Shown: positions 38,329-52,444 of the stretch, piece by piece
Position numbering within the stretch: the stretch's first letter is position 1
Layout of the letters: each line of letters opens with the position of its first letter
Assembly (NCBI RefSeq): GCF_036370855.1
Contig: NC_088108.1
Location: 12,051,448 to 12,115,447, forward strand
Direction of reading: 5' to 3'
DNA: 64,000 nucleotides
Source: Dromaius novaehollandiae
Taxonomy: Eukaryota > Chordata > Aves > Casuariiformes > Dromaiidae
Notes under the pieces: generated by a model
What the model was told of the DNA's origin: nothing
Database searches by the model: none
What the model saw: the letters and a program-made list of their open reading frames with translations, nothing else
Translations under genes and position numbers: made by a program

Positions 38329-41043
38329 TCTCTAGACCCAGCTCCAGGCACTGGGGCCAACTGTACAGCATAAACATATCTTTCTTTGGGTATGGCTAGA
38401 TAAGCTGCCGCTTTTTCCTCCAGAAAAAAAACCCTCTGATGTTAAAGATTTTGGAGATTTATCCTTAACAGTCCCATCTGTCTGCTGGATCATACAGTGA
38501 AAGTAGAACCCTCCAGCACGCAGAGGACTGGTTAGAGTAGAATAAAAATACATTGCCTATGTTATAGTGTGAAACAAAATAAACAAACAAACCAAGAAAA
38601 GCAGCACTTGAAAACAAGCCATTTAAATACAAAAAGATTATTGCAATTAGAAGACATGATAAGAAAAATGATGAAATCTGCAAGATGGACAGAATTGTAA
38701 TAATTATGTGATTTAGTATGTAGATTAATGTATTCTAAATAGGAAAAGATTGAAAGTCAATACTTGAGTTTATTAATTTTGGCAATGATTTCTATTTCTT
38801 ACATCTTTCAACGGTATGAATGAAACACTGTATGAAGTTGCTGACAAAGAACAGGCTTTATTTTTATAATCTGAAAGTTAATAAAAATAGTTTAAGCCAA
38901 CTGAAATAAAAGCAACAGTATAATGCTGTACTCACTGTTCAGCAAAGCAAGGTTCACGCTTGGAAACAAAGGAAAAGCCATGAATTGTAAATATTATTTA
39001 CAACAGAACCATTTTTAAATAGGACATAAGAGGAAAGATGAAGTATGACCTCCAGTAGTCAAATCTTTAAAAATTATACTATATTAAGTGAACACTGCCA
39101 TATTTTCTTTAATTTGTAGACTGTAGTTAGAAGTCTCAAATGTTTTTTCTTTAAAGACTCAAATGGCAAAAATAAGCTACTTTTACAAGTACATATGATG
39201 CCTGCTTAAAAATTAATCATTAATTCTGCACTGTATATTGCATTTATGGTTCAACCACAATATTTTCCTCATGCAAAGCCCAATATTAATTCTAATCTCA
39301 GACTGCTCTCTACTGGTAATAAATTATGTTAAAACTCATTAAATATCTGCAATACCAGAGACATGCAAAGAACTGCATTTGGCATATATCCTATCTTTGA
39401 ATCAGTGCACAAATGAGAGCCTAAGAAGGCAACATGAATATGAAATGAAGGGTAAATGCAAAAGCTTAAGCCAATACATGATTTCACTTTATACTGACCC
39501 ATCATGGCCCTACTCCTGCTCTCACTGAACTTAATACCAAAACATACAGCTGTCCTAGATTATTTGGTAGAGGTCTGATCTTTTGAACATAAATAATTCC
39601 TTCTGCACTCAACCAGGCTGGAGATTGCAAGAAACAAACATGCTGGCTGCAAGTAGAGAACATGGACAGTTTTGTTCTTCTGCTACTTCAGTTTTTCACA
39701 ATCAGAGATGTCTTTGTGAAAGAGCTCAAACTTCTGGTTCTTAAACCCGATTTTTTTTTTTAATTACAACTGGGTGAAAAATGATTCACTAATTTCGTCT
39801 TACCATTTAATACCTTAACAAATTGTTCCGTAATACTGGAAAGCAGCAGTTTAAGCCTGAAATGTAGGCTAAGTTCCACTTATTATAGGACTGGCATTTT
39901 TCTTTTCCATACAGTATTTATGTAGCATATTTGCTAACAGTAAACTACACTATTCTCAGCCTCACTTTGCTTCCACATAAGGCAATACTGAAACTCTTCT
40001 TAAAGCCACTGGAAGGTGCAAATGCTCTGAACACCGGGGCGGGGGGAAGTGAGCCACACTGGCTCCTGACACAGGCCAGACAAAAATACCAGCCAGTCTA
40101 GTTCTCATTCATCCTGGCCCAGCCCCTTAAAAAAAACCAAACAAACAAAAAACAAAAACAAGACAAAAACCCCCAAAGAAACCAACCAAATGAAAAAAAC
40201 ACAGGCACACACACACTCTCACACACACCCTCCTCTTCACAAGTTATAGTCTTCTCCTTGTCTCTTTTTCCTGCCTACTTCAGGGTTTGACCATATTCTC
40301 TCATTATTGATTGAAACATCTTTTTCAGTCCTGGCACAGATTTGCAGAAGCAGGTAAAGTAGTTAATGGTATGGATTATTCACCCTATCCACAGCATGTG
40401 ACATCTTTGGCCTGGATACTTCTGTTGTCCTACTTAATGCCCTATTCCACCTGTTGCTCTTTTTGTTTCCCACATGTTCTTCAATAACTGCCCAGACATG
40501 GCTCTACTTCTTGATAGAGTCATAATTTACCTTCTGTTTTGTTTCCCCCCTCCATGCTTTTTTTTTGCTCAGATGTTTAATTAACCAACTTTTTTCAAGT
40601 CTGATGGATAAAATACATATTGTTTTGTTTATCATTAAAGTCTGAGTCTACTGAAGTCATCGAAACAAACAAAGAAAACCAAGGATAGAAAAAAAGCAAA
40701 GATAGCACATCACAGAATAGAGCCCCTAAAAATCACGGTTATAATAGAAGTTCTGACTTATTTGTTGCCTCCCTCCCTGCCAAACTTATCCAGCGTAAAA
40801 ATTGCTTGCAAGCATGTTGATCATATGAAAAAACTGAAAATTCTTGCAGGTTTGGAGAGTTTGAAAGCACCTCTCATGTGATCTTGCTTCCATTGAATTG
40901 AACTAGATTCGGTTCATTTCATAGTGTTGTAAGAATTGCAATTAACTAAGTCTGAGTTGCTCCCTGACTCCAGAATAATTTAGACAGTGCTTGGAACCTC
41001 TTTAAGTTTAGAACGTATTAGAGCCTGCTCCCAAACTTCACAG
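38329..41043. other. gene-poor stretch with A/CA low-complexity block
   Basis: No gene recognised. At about 40128-40230 lies an A-rich block with CAAA units that passes into a CACACA run. A G-rich motif (GGGGCGGGGGG) lies near 40,037. Confidence 0.45.
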
Positions 41044-41162
41044 GATTGCATGATGCAGCCCTTTCCAGCACCACTAGAAGGACGATCCTAAAGACGGCTT
41101 TTCACGTGGACCCTTACATTGCAGTGGGACCACTTAGCTGTGTTCAGAAAATCAAGATCAAG
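41044..41162 (+). other. candidate internal exon, 119 nt (coding or lncRNA)
   Basis: The acceptor CCTGCTCCCAAACTTCACAG precedes it and the donor ATCAAG|GTAAGA follows; both are close to consensus. After two bases, 39 codons are open to the donor, including TAFHVDPYIAVGPLSCVQK. The two leading bases complete the single base left by the 38.1-kb candidate, so together the two segments would give 94 uninterrupted codons. The product is not recognised. A phase match has about a one-in-three chance of arising at random, so it is supportive but not decisive. Confidence 0.3.
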
Positions 41163-44100
41163 GTAAGATCTAACTACAGAATTGAATTGTGCTTTCTAAA
41201 ACAGATATGGCCTTCTTTTTTCTGAATTTCAGAGGACTGAATTACACCAGCTGAGAATATCATCCTGTTGAAGCAACTTGTCCCAAAACACTTCTTCCCT
41301 CTAGTCTCACTGTAGGAAATGGATGATTATTTTAAATTTCCTAGACAATGCACCATTATATACTGAGCTGTTCAGGAAACATGGCAATGTAGAACATGAA
41401 GCTAAGCATTAAGTTACACAGCATCGAATCACAATAGCAATGAAAAAGGATGCACTGTTGGAAAATTTAAAACTAAAAAAAATGAAAACCAGGCATTGTT
41501 CCAACTATCAGGCAAGCAACTCAGGTTGGAGAATTTACTGCCCAATTATTATGTGACCAGTTATTGGACAGAGTTGACAAATATTTCCTCCGCTTTCCTC
41601 TGCTTTGGAGTTGGCACTGTTCTTCTGCCTTTTGGAAGAGATGAAGCTCTTGCCAGACTGCTTGGCACTGCTCTAATTGACAATTTTAGGGCAGTAAATT
41701 AGCAGGGTTTTTCATGTTGTTTTACTTCTAATTTTAATCAGACATACAGCCACTTGGCACACCAAGCCACACACTCTCCCATACAAGTTCACAGTGCCTC
41801 CATAAAAATGCCCTCAATGAAATGTAACTTAACTTTAAAAGAGTCACACAAAAGCAATGTGCTGACTAAATGTGCTAGTACGGTGCATTGAGAGACTGTG
41901 AATTCCAATTTCAGCCATGCCAGTCATTTGGCATTAAAATATGCACCAGCTGTGAGTGTTTGGATCTCGATAAGTCAGAGTGTGCTGGAAAGCTGACAAG
42001 ATACTGCCGTGAAAATGTTTCCAGCCCCTAATCTCTGCTCTGTCTCTTCTTTTCATATTTTGCTACCCATGGTAGTCTATAATGCAGGGGGAAATAAATG
42101 CAAAATCCCAGAAAGATGTGCATGAGGTGACACCAAGTATTTATGGAACTTGTAAGATAGTGCTGCCACTCACACAGCTCCGGACTCTGCTTTGATGGGT
42201 TATCTCTGGTCAACCTTTATAAATTGCTAATTTATTTTCCTCACAAGAGGCAGAGCTCCATATTAGTAAAACTGGGAGACATAACATTGCTGTGAAAGGG
42301 AGGGATAGTGAGAGTGAAATTCCACAGGGAGTCCTTCAAAGTAGGACACAAGCCACTGTCAAAGGAGCTGGAAAATGAGTCTTGATGAGGAAACATTTTT
42401 TGGACTGATTTATCAGTAGAGCATGTCATTCTGTAAACTCTGTTTTGAGCAAATATTTCTCTCTCCCCCCTCTTCTATCAATTATTCATATCCACATTAA
42501 ATCTCATACGCAAGCAGCCAGATTTTAACCTGCTGAGGAGGGCAAAGTGGTATGCTTCCCATCTGTTCTACTTAGTCAACAAGATGCTCTGGATCTTATC
42601 CTACCTTGCTAGAGTTAAGATCTTCCCTTCCTATAGCAAACATCTTCCCAGCCACACAACAAGGGTAAGCAAGACAGGGGAAGGCTACAACTTCCCTTCA
42701 CAGCCTGCATCTTTGAAGTAGAAAGCTGAAAAAGGACTGCTTAAAAGCCATCAGCCACCGTCCAGTTTGCAGCAGTTTATGGTGCTTTGAGGTTGAGCTC
42801 AGAGCCCTATAGAAGGTAACCACTCCATTATCCCCTTCACTTCTCCACTGGTTTCAAGGGATGCAAGAAAGGACAACATGCAGAGCCCAGTGGGCTGCAG
42901 AAAGCAGGAATGCTTCAGCCTACACCCAGAAAATACTTCTTCCCCACTTCTTTGCAAACACCATGCAGAGAGGAAATATTAGGGCTAGCCAGTAAGAAGT
43001 CAAGAACAGGGAGTCATGACTGGATGACAGCCCTGCTCTGTCTGGGAGGAGAGGACAGCATACAGAAGGGCAGAGGCTGATGTAGGAACTACGGGAACAC
43101 TTCACGCTAGCACCAGACATTAGAATTCTTTGCTATCTAGATGAAATTCTTGAAGGTGGCAGAATTTTAGCCTTAGCTCAGGATGTTTTAGTAATGTAAA
43201 TACCTCATAAACCCTCTGGCCTGGAGAGAATTTCATCCATCAGAGTGAAGCAATCAAGTTTCAGGATCATGCATATATCCAAAGATGCAACTACATTCCC
43301 CCTCTGGAACCATTTCCTGCTATTTCTATGAACGCAACTTTGGCTAGAAACACCCCTCCACACACTGTTTACTCATAATTTTGATAAAATATTAAGTGGG
43401 TGGAAGATACTAATTACAGAACCTGGCATTAAAAAAAGACTACTGTACTACATGCTTTTTCTCTAAGTGAGCTCTGTAGGAAAAAAAATGTAAATTAAGG
43501 TATATGCACAAAATCGTGAGCTAGCCAAAGCAGTGTTTTATAATCAAAATACCATTCCACAAATGCAAAGGTCACCTGACATAAAACTGAGCAAAACTGA
43601 AAAGAAGTCATGTGATAAATCAAATACAGAAACAGATTTTTCCCTTGAGAGAGAGACAGAGAGACAGACAGAGACACACCTTATGGCCAATGTCTGAAAG
43701 TAAAAAAAAAAAAAAGTAACCAGGTACAACAGTTAAATCCAGTCAAGCTCACTGCAGGGAAAACAGAGCAAACTAATTATGATGTAAATCCACAATGAAT
43801 GATGCTAAAATAGTGTGCAATGTAAACACTAATTTTGAAATTCCCAGTTTATATCAGCACTGATCTATTTTATGCACTCCAGACATATAAAACTCAGAAA
43901 TGATATTTTTGTACTAATGAGAGTCTTCTACTTTTTAATCAAAGAATAAATTAAAGCATTTTCAAAAGCATGCTGGCCTCATTAATTAGATCCATTAAAC
44001 TGTAAAAGTTGAGTACGTACATTTATTTGCCTCTTTCTTCGGGCTTTCAGCTCTTTACCTGAAATATCCTATCATGTATTATAACAGGCATGGCTGGAAA

Positions 44101-47100
44101 TAACATGCATTATTAATATTCTTTGATGCTTCTCACTGTAAAATCCTTCTTTCATTTGTTTAGAATTTATCTTAATTACAAATATTTAGGCTCAAGCTTT
44201 CATATTGGGCATTTGAGAGAATTTCAGCCAAAGTGTTTTTGCCTTTTCCAAGGACAAGATAAGGCAAAATACAGTATTTCATCTGTGTCAAGAAATTCCA
44301 GCAATTGTTTCTTGAACATTAAAAACCAAATTAATCCCTTCCAAAAACACATTTTGTAAAAGGCTTGAAAATCTAAGACAAGGTAAACTTTGGGTTTGAA
44401 ATATACTTCTTATTGACCCTCTGAAAATTCACCTGCATTTAGGAAGTTATAATCCCTTCTATTTTTCACATTCCAATTTATTCATCAAAGCTGTGCTAAG
44501 TCTTTCAGCTTCATTCCTTGACTGCACCAAGCTGAAAGTCAGAAAGAACCAGGACAGAGATTCTGCTGGCTGTCCAGCTGAATACAATGACTTTCACTAT
44601 AGTCTCCCTTTTCTGCCAGCTTGGAAACTCCATTGGTTCATGACAAAATTTACATTTCTCCATAACATTTCCTTATGCAGAGAGTGATAACAAACCAGCC
44701 AGTCAGCTACTCTTAGCTGAAGTGATGGAAATCTCTGGACTTAGGTCTTTCAATTCTTTCAATCGATACCTCCACTAGGTATTAGGACAACACCTCAGGA
44801 CAGAATTGCTACATTTTCAGTTCTGTTTTCGAAAGCTAGAAGATAACCCAAATCAAATACCTACACACAGTTTTCTGAGGTATCTTTAGATAGCCACACT
44901 GACCACTCAAAACTGAGAAAATGCTAGATTTAAGGTTGCTTCTGCAACCATAAGCCATTCCTCTGTTTATAAGAATTATGTTAGTCTCCCATTTTTCCCA
45001 CAGGACCAGTTCCATCCACTGCACGGCAGGAATTACATTCACCAAATGAGCAACAATTCAATAACTTTTCCTTCTGTCACTGTTCATTATTGGTCTAGAG
45101 GCCTTATTTTTAGCATACTATTTAAACCAAGTTCTAAAACCAGTGTTGTCTCTTCATGTTTGCAAGTGCAGTATCAGAGCATTTCCAACACACTAATTGA
45201 CTTATTTTAGCAGTTTCCCTGTGAGATAAAGGATTTTATTATTCTCATTTACTGTCAAACTAAGGCACAGATCCTATTGTGTATTTGTGGCATAAACTTA
45301 TGGAGGAGCACTACAGTAAAAGCCAAATGAGTACTGGGGAAAACAATGAGCCCTATATGTTTTGCTACTGATCACACTCACAAATCAGAGAATTAGATCA
45401 ATGTCTAATGTTGCATTTCTATACACAATTAATTGAACCTGCAGTGAGATGGGTCCCATTATTCATAAGCACAAGATGTGAAAAACACTTGTGCTCCAAG
45501 GCTAACAGCCTGGTTTGCAAAGCTCTACCTGCTTATTAGGACACACGCTCACTTCTAACAAAGGAAATGTACTGATGCTACTAAGGGACAGAATATGGAA
45601 AGTTGCACAAGATCAAATACAGCCTATGTCAGCAAATGCTGGGGCATCAGCATGGTTTGGTCAAAACATCCAGTAGCTTGCTTCAGTTCTATATGCACAT
45701 TTTAATTTAGATTTTGAAGGCTTTTGAAGGCTGCCCTGGCTGCTTAGAAGTCTTGCTGCAGCTCTAGAGCCCCCTCCCGGCCCATGCAGATGTGCGTGCT
45801 ACAGGCAGGGCTGGAGCAGCTGTGCTTTTCATGAGAAAGGCAATTCCATTAAACTAACAGCTGTGAATGGAGCAAAAATTTACTTTACTCTGACTTTATT
45901 TTCTGCAGTTTTATCTACTTACGTTTACCGAATAAAGCAATTAGAGTCTGATTTTATTGTCTTATCGGTCAGACTAACAGGTGTCCCAGTTGCAGGAGTC
46001 ACCAGTAGATACGTGTCTTCTCTGAAGCTGAAAGAATAGCCTTCTCATTCTATGTCAAACAAAGGGATTCTTCACAGAGGATAAATCAGTAAAGCAATGT
46101 TTGTTTATTACAGTATTAGCACTAAACATTAACTGATAAAAGTGGCAAACCCAGCCCACTATCATAAATGTAGAAAGAGTATAAAAATGTAATTGCCCAG
46201 AGCGAACATACTAAACACTGTACTCGTGATACTAAGCCCTGGTCTGTGTGGGCTGACAGTACCATCACATTTACTGCCTGCTGACAGCTAAGTAAGAAGT
46301 GTAACACTATGATACAAAGGTGTCAAGATCGCTGAAATTAATACTGGCATGTGTGGTGTTTACCTTGTTGACTCAGCTGACTTAGGTGTGTTAGAAGAGC
46401 AGTATAGTATGACAGCAGAAGCACTGCAATTTAGCATGAAGTAAAGCCATTCCTTTTTGGAAATATTTCTGATGGTTTCTTAGAAAATGTATATTTTATA
46501 CTAGTCTTTTAGATGAAGATATCAGTTTCCTGAACAAGCATATGTCTGTTACTACAGATGGGGAAAATGTAGTGGAGATAGAGCTACTCAGAAGGAGAGT
46601 GGCCAAGTAAATGATTTAGAATTTTGAATTATGATGCTCTGTTCTCATTTCCCTGCTCTAACCAAAAGACACTAAGTCTTGGAATATAAAGGCCTTTTAG
46701 TGTTCAAATAGATGGCATCCTTTCAGAGCTCAGTAGTTGTTACTGAGCTGAACAACAAGATGACTCAGAACCAGACTATAAGACTGAGGGCAGAACCCAG
46801 AATCTTCTGCATTAAAAGAGCATATGTCTACTGCTTGTTCAGAACAGAGACAGTTCAGCATAAACAATAGAGGATATGATTTCAAGTTGAGCTGCTCCAG
46901 CTCCCTCCAGCAGAGATAACAGTAGCTCTCCGCCATATGTTTTATCCCTTGCACAATGGCTTTATGTACACTATTCAGATTAAGGGTGAAAGGACCTTGA
47001 TACTTGAAGACATTTTAACAGATTTTTTTTTTCTATATAATAAGTTAAGTTAGTCTGATGTGAGAGATTATGATGGTATTCTGAGGTCAGGACCATCATC

Positions 47101-49470
47101 ATCTCCCACTGAAACTGCTCCAGTAGAGGTGAATCAAAATGTGGATCTAGAATTTCACATTCCTCACTTTGAAGAGCTAAAGAAAGAAAACCTCCTGCCT
47201 TACGCAGAAAACCGCTAAATGCTTTGCATTTGCTTTGCCTCAGGGACCTCTTGAGATCAGCCCAGATCTTAGGAGGTTGGCAGAAGGCCTAGGACATCCA
47301 TGACAATGAGCATACTGAGCTATTGACAGGGATACCATGGCTTCCTGCATAAATTCTGTTTTCTTCACATCCGAGAACACTAAATTCTTACTGACTGAAC
47401 CTTGGTATAGGCTACATTTTAACAACACTAATACAAATGCTGACTCGACTGCAACGAACTCCAAGGTTTCCTCATCAGATTGTGATTAGAACTGGGCAAA
47501 TCACAGATTTCCTCAGAACACCCATGTTTCAGAAGAGCCTGCTGGGAGCTGGATCACCTCAGGCTGAGCAAGAAACTGAATGGAAGTCTCTCATACTCTA
47601 GGTATGTACTCTGACCACTGGCTTTTATGTAAAGCACTCAACTCATAACCTCTTCTTCTGGATGTATTTTCAAAGGTGGGGAAGGGGAAGCAAACCATTG
47701 CCAAACTTTACCACCACCCATTAGTCTCCAGAACACCTCCCTCAAAGTTTATTGAATCAATGACAGTCTCTCCCTTAACCCCAGCAATATTAATGCAGCC
47801 ATGTTAAGATTTTGCTTTTTCCATAGGTGGTGTAAGCACTGCAGCTCATTATTGCTTTAAGGACCTTGCAACCTGATCTTGTAGCCATTGGAGCAAATGA
47901 CAATATTCCCATTGGCTGAAGTTATTCCTTAAATTCTGTATTCATAGTCTCCATTGAATTGGATTCTACTGGAACAAGCAGCAAAACATTACACAACTGC
48001 AAATCACAAGAGACATGCCTTGCTGCTGTCAAATTAATTAGAAGATTGTTGTACCGAACTGTTGTACCAAGCTTCCTAATGGTAAATCATGAGAAATTCT
48101 GAAGAACTGGAAGCAGTTTTTGCAAAAATTGCCACTCTTATTACTTACTATATGAAGAAAATGTGCATCACTGAGAAACTCTTAGAACTGTCTGCAGAAA
48201 ACATACTTCTGGCCTTTATATTTCTCTGGTTCGGCTTGATCCAAGGATGTATCCAGCTAAAGAAAAGATGAGTAGTGCCTTACTCCTACTAAAATTGGGG
48301 GGTTACTTAGCCTGACCAGCTATATCAGAAATGATGACACAGACTTGTTAGAGGAAGACAGGTTAATGCAGGACAGTTTTTAAGTTAAACTGACATGAGG
48401 AAGATAAAAGTGATTAATTTCTTTCTTTTATATACAGGTAAAGACATTATACACTTACAGCTATCTATGCCTATATCTACATCTCCATATCCACCTATAT
48501 ATTTAGGTTCAGCTTGATTTTTTCTTCCTGGTTTAAAAATATTCCACTGGGCTATCAGTCACAGTAAAAGGAAAATTACCAAAACTTCTCAAGTATCCTA
48601 GGCAGGCTTACATACATTAGCTTACTGGAACATGCATGCAAAAAGATATTTATGTTCCAAGCTCTGCAACAGTCACGTTTTGATTTTCAGTACGTCTCTT
48701 ACAGACAAAGAAATCCGAGGTTGTCAGTCAATACATTCATGCTACCTGAACATCTTGCTTTTTTAGTAAAGCTTCAATGTATAAGCAATATCAACATCTG
48801 TTTCAAGGATCTCTGCTGGAATTGTAGCTTCACACAGCCAAATTGCCTATGCTTCTACTGAGGAAATGGCTATTTATTTTATGCAGCCATCTGGGCTCTA
48901 AATAGTATGTTTTGTCATTTGTGGTCTTGTTTTCAAGAGTTTCTTGTATGAAATTTGATGCCTTCATAACTTATTTCTTCTGTAAATGGCATTTTTTAAG
49001 TAATCAAACTTGTGAATAAATGTTTCATAAGAGGCTTACAACATCAGTGTCGATTCATAAATATTTTGGATCTAGAGCCAAATCCTAATTGCAACAGCTT
49101 TGATGGTCTACATTTCTATTTTTTTTTCCCCTGTGGAATCATATGTAAAAATTGTCTTTGAGAAACCCTCTCAAAGCGAGATGAATGACATATGCTATTG
49201 CAGAATGTAATACTTCAGGATGTTACTGATAAGTCCTTTGCAATGTTTGAAGCCAGGCCATTGTAGTCTAGGAACCCAGGCCCCTTCTCTTTAAGCAAAG
49301 TGACTGATGCTAATGGCTGACAGCAGAAACAGATATCCACAAACCCTTATGTATGGCCTAAAAGAGACAGGAAATGACTTATAGTACTCTTGTTCAGATA
49401 ATGGTAGAAATACAAATACTTATTTCCCACCTCATATGTTCTTGGATTTTCCCTTGATTTTTAATTTCAG
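41163..49470. other. long gene-poor stretch with simple repeats
   Basis: No gene recognised. Simple sequence includes a GAGACA-type run at 43648-43677, an A14 run at 43702-43715 and a 10-base duplication (TTTTGAAGGC) near 45711-45732. A small GC-rich patch lies around 45760-45830. Confidence 0.45.
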
Positions 49471-49571
49471 AGGTACCCATCACAATCCAGAAACATCAAG
49501 AAACTTGGAGGGCCACTTACAAAGATGGTGTGAAATACCAAGTCACAGATGAGAACACCAGACTTTCCTAA
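49471..49571 (+). CDS. candidate terminal coding exon, unidentified
   Basis: A strong acceptor (TTTTCCCTTGATTTTTAATTTCAG) ends at 49,470. In the phase needing one upstream base, 32 codons are open to a TAA at 49,569. They include VPITIQKHQETWRATYKDG followed by VKYQVTDENTRLS, a composition that looks like a beta-rich secreted domain. No AATAAA lies close downstream, which weakens the terminal-exon reading. The family is not recognised and chance remains a real alternative. Confidence 0.25.
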
Positions 49572-50280
49572 TTCGCGTTTGCTACAATCACAAACCAGTT
49601 TGTGCTATGCCATGGAGCTCACTGCCTGATACAAGGGCCCAAGATCTGAGCCCTAAGCACCCTCAGATCCCCTCACTGTTCCTCAGACATACCACCAACG
49701 TTCCCCTTTCACCCATGAGAATGAAGTCCTCTTCAGCAAAGAACACTCCAACTTTCCATGCAAGCAAGCTAAGAGACCCTCCTCCCAGCAATCTACTTCA
49801 TGCAAGAGCCTATACCACAATAACCTGTCATCTCTATATCTCTTAATAGAGCTCTTCCTTTCCCACATTCTCCAGCGAGGGGGTTCTCTCTCTTCCCACC
49901 ATGGGTTTATTTTCTTCCCACTGTAATTTGCTCTGTCAAAACAAGGAGCCCAATCACACAAACCAGCCAGCACTAACCAAGCTGCCTCTTTGTGAAGCAG
50001 TGAAGGGATATAGCAAGTAACATGCTATTCCAGAAACAAACAATAAGGAAACTACCGAGAAGCATGTGGTTAAACTAGGCAATATTAGCTTGCACAGCCT
50101 ACTCTCCTCCCTACCGCAGTCTAATCACCAAGAAGAAGGGACAGCCATTGCCCTATTCTCTCCCCGCTTTATCAGCTTTACTACATCCATTCCTATAGGT
50201 CCTAAACATAAGTCTCAAACATAAGCAGATACAGAAAAAGATACTGCTCTCAAGCCTCTAAAGTATTTTATTCCACTTAC

Positions 50281-50440
50281 CTTAAATGTCATTGCACATT
50301 ACTTGTATTCCTTGAAAATTCTGCACAGCCCATACTGTTTCTGCTCTTATCTTGTTCTTTACCTTCTTTTCACTCAGGCCCAGGGGCCTAATCATCAGGT
50401 TCATCTCCTTCACCTGGACTGGCCACCACATATTTTCCAT
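50281..50440 (-). other. small open frame ending at a consensus splice donor
   Basis: On the minus strand an ATG at 50,440 opens 52 codons (beginning MENMWWPVQVKEMNLMIRPL) to a TAA at 50,284. The next bases form AAG|GTAAGT, a perfect donor, with GT at 50,280-50,279. A second donor (GAAGAAG|GTAAAG) lies inside the frame. The stop just before the donor argues against an ordinary coding exon. A non-coding RNA exon or a 5' exon with an upstream ORF would fit. The protein is not recognised. Confidence 0.2.
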
Positions 50441-51921
50441 GCAGCTCTCTCAATCTCTTCTTCCAAGCTATGTTTTAAAACCTCTTATTTCAAGAAAACT
50501 TTTATATAACCAGCATACCTTCAAAGACATGATACCAAAGATTAACACAGAAAACCCAAAGCCTATTATATTCAAACCAAATGCAAAAATGGAGTATAAA
50601 ATGAATAACCTAGGACTATAAGTAGTCTCCAAAAATTCCATAAAATTCTATAAAGCCTTAATTCAATACTGGACTTTTCTAGAGGTGGCAAGTGGTATCC
50701 TTTCCTCAAAAGAACCATTCAGTTTCAAACTGTACTTTTTCAGTCTATAAAATCACAACTTGCACAGAAGGAGAAGGCTATCACAAACTCAGAGCAGTGA
50801 ACAAATAACAGGTTTGCCTGTACAGCTCTCAACAAGCCCAGAACATTTGCATGGAGACAATCAAATGCTATACCTTTTTCAGCTGGTTGTCTGAATGAAT
50901 CAAGTAATAGTTATTTTTCTCCTTGACATTAAACTCAGCTAGATTGGCAGATTTCTCCCATTGCCCAGCAGTAGGAAATGGGGGCAAACCATGTCTGGGC
51001 AGCTCTTTGCCACCTCAGGAGCCTTGGCTTTAGGGAGATCTCAACCTCTCTTCAGTTTTGCCCACATCATGAAACAGTGGTCTCTTAAGTACCTGAGTTT
51101 CATTTAACTGAAGACGTTGAGCTCAAGACAGCTAGATGGTGAATAATGACCTTGGACTGGATTATCCATTAGTCCCTTAAGATAATTAATAACTAGACAA
51201 GGATGTGGAAGGCACTGGTTGGAGAGCTGTGTGATGCCTGCCAGCAACTACCTGGCTCAAGCAAGTGCCATTCCCATTCATTGGGAAGCATGAGCAAATT
51301 CTCCTTAAACAAGGAGTGAAAAAGCGGAAGAGAAAATGACTAGACTGCAGCTGACTGCAGTATCTTCCAGCTAAGACTAGAGAGCACCTTCCCTATCCTG
51401 CAATGATGAGGAAATTTTATTATAGATTATAGGGGTTTAAGAAAGTCTGACTGCATAGTGTACTAAGAATAATTATGATCCACACATCCTATTCCTAACA
51501 GTCATCGAGTTGCTGTACCTGTAGCAGACTTAGTAGCAAGGCAAAGAGTAAATGGCTTTTATGGTCTTTATGGCAAGGGGAAAGAAAAAGTCATATACCT
51601 AGCTCATTGATCATTCCTTCTTATGTGACTAGAATGCCTCTGCATGGAGAACTGAAAAATGGAGAGAGAATTAAACTACAGCAGAATATATTTAAGGAAA
51701 GCGGGGAGGAGTGAAACCTCTCCTTGCAGTATATCAAGGTAGCAGTATTATCAGCTCCAAAACTAGTATTGCTAAAGCAGCTAAACAGCCAGAGTAGGTG
51801 AGTGCTAGAGTAGCTATTCTACTCACAAAGCTGGTACTGCACTGAACATCAGACCATGAGGAAATCACAGAGCAGAGAACACTCCACTGAATGTTACACA
51901 CACTCACAAAGCAAGGAACAT

Positions 51922-51987
51922 TTGGAGTTACCTGTAACCTCTCCTGCTGTTGTTGGAGTTACTTGTTATCCCTCTTGCTGCTGTTTC
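51922..51987 (+). repeat. 31-bp imperfect tandem duplication
   Basis: Two adjacent copies begin TTGGAGTTAC at 51,922 and 51,953 and each runs through a CTGCTGTT motif. They differ at several bases, so the duplication is older than the one at 12.5 kb. Confidence 0.75.
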
Positions 51988-52424
51988 AAATAATTGCATA
52001 TAGGTGACTTTCATGCAGTAACTACTTTAACTTGTCAAAAAGAGTGACAGATGAAGTTTTAAACTGACCTTAATATTTTGTGCATACTTTCAAAATTCTA
52101 AGTATGTCACTCCGTATTGGCTGTATGCTTTTTATTAACAACATAAACAAATAGAAAAACAATTGTTTCAAGAAAAACGTGTATTGAAGTAATAGAATAC
52201 GAAAATTGCTGCAGTAGATCAAAATAATTCCTTTGTGTTTATCCTTGCATTTTCAACTGTGCATATTGCTTAATTGATAGATCATAAGTTCATTTAGACA
52301 TATTAGGTCTATTGCATAAATATGTGTTCAAGGGCTCTTCAGTGTGTGTCACTGCCACCACAGACCATAATGACTACTTTGGAGCCATCAGTCTAGCTTG
52401 CCACAACCTATTTTAATCTGGGGG

Positions 52425-52444
52425 AAAAAAAAAAAAAAAAAAAA
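52425..52444 (+). repeat. A20 homopolymer tract
   Basis: An uninterrupted run of 20 A after GGGG. It is a simple repeat and no retroposed body was recognised. Confidence 0.9.
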
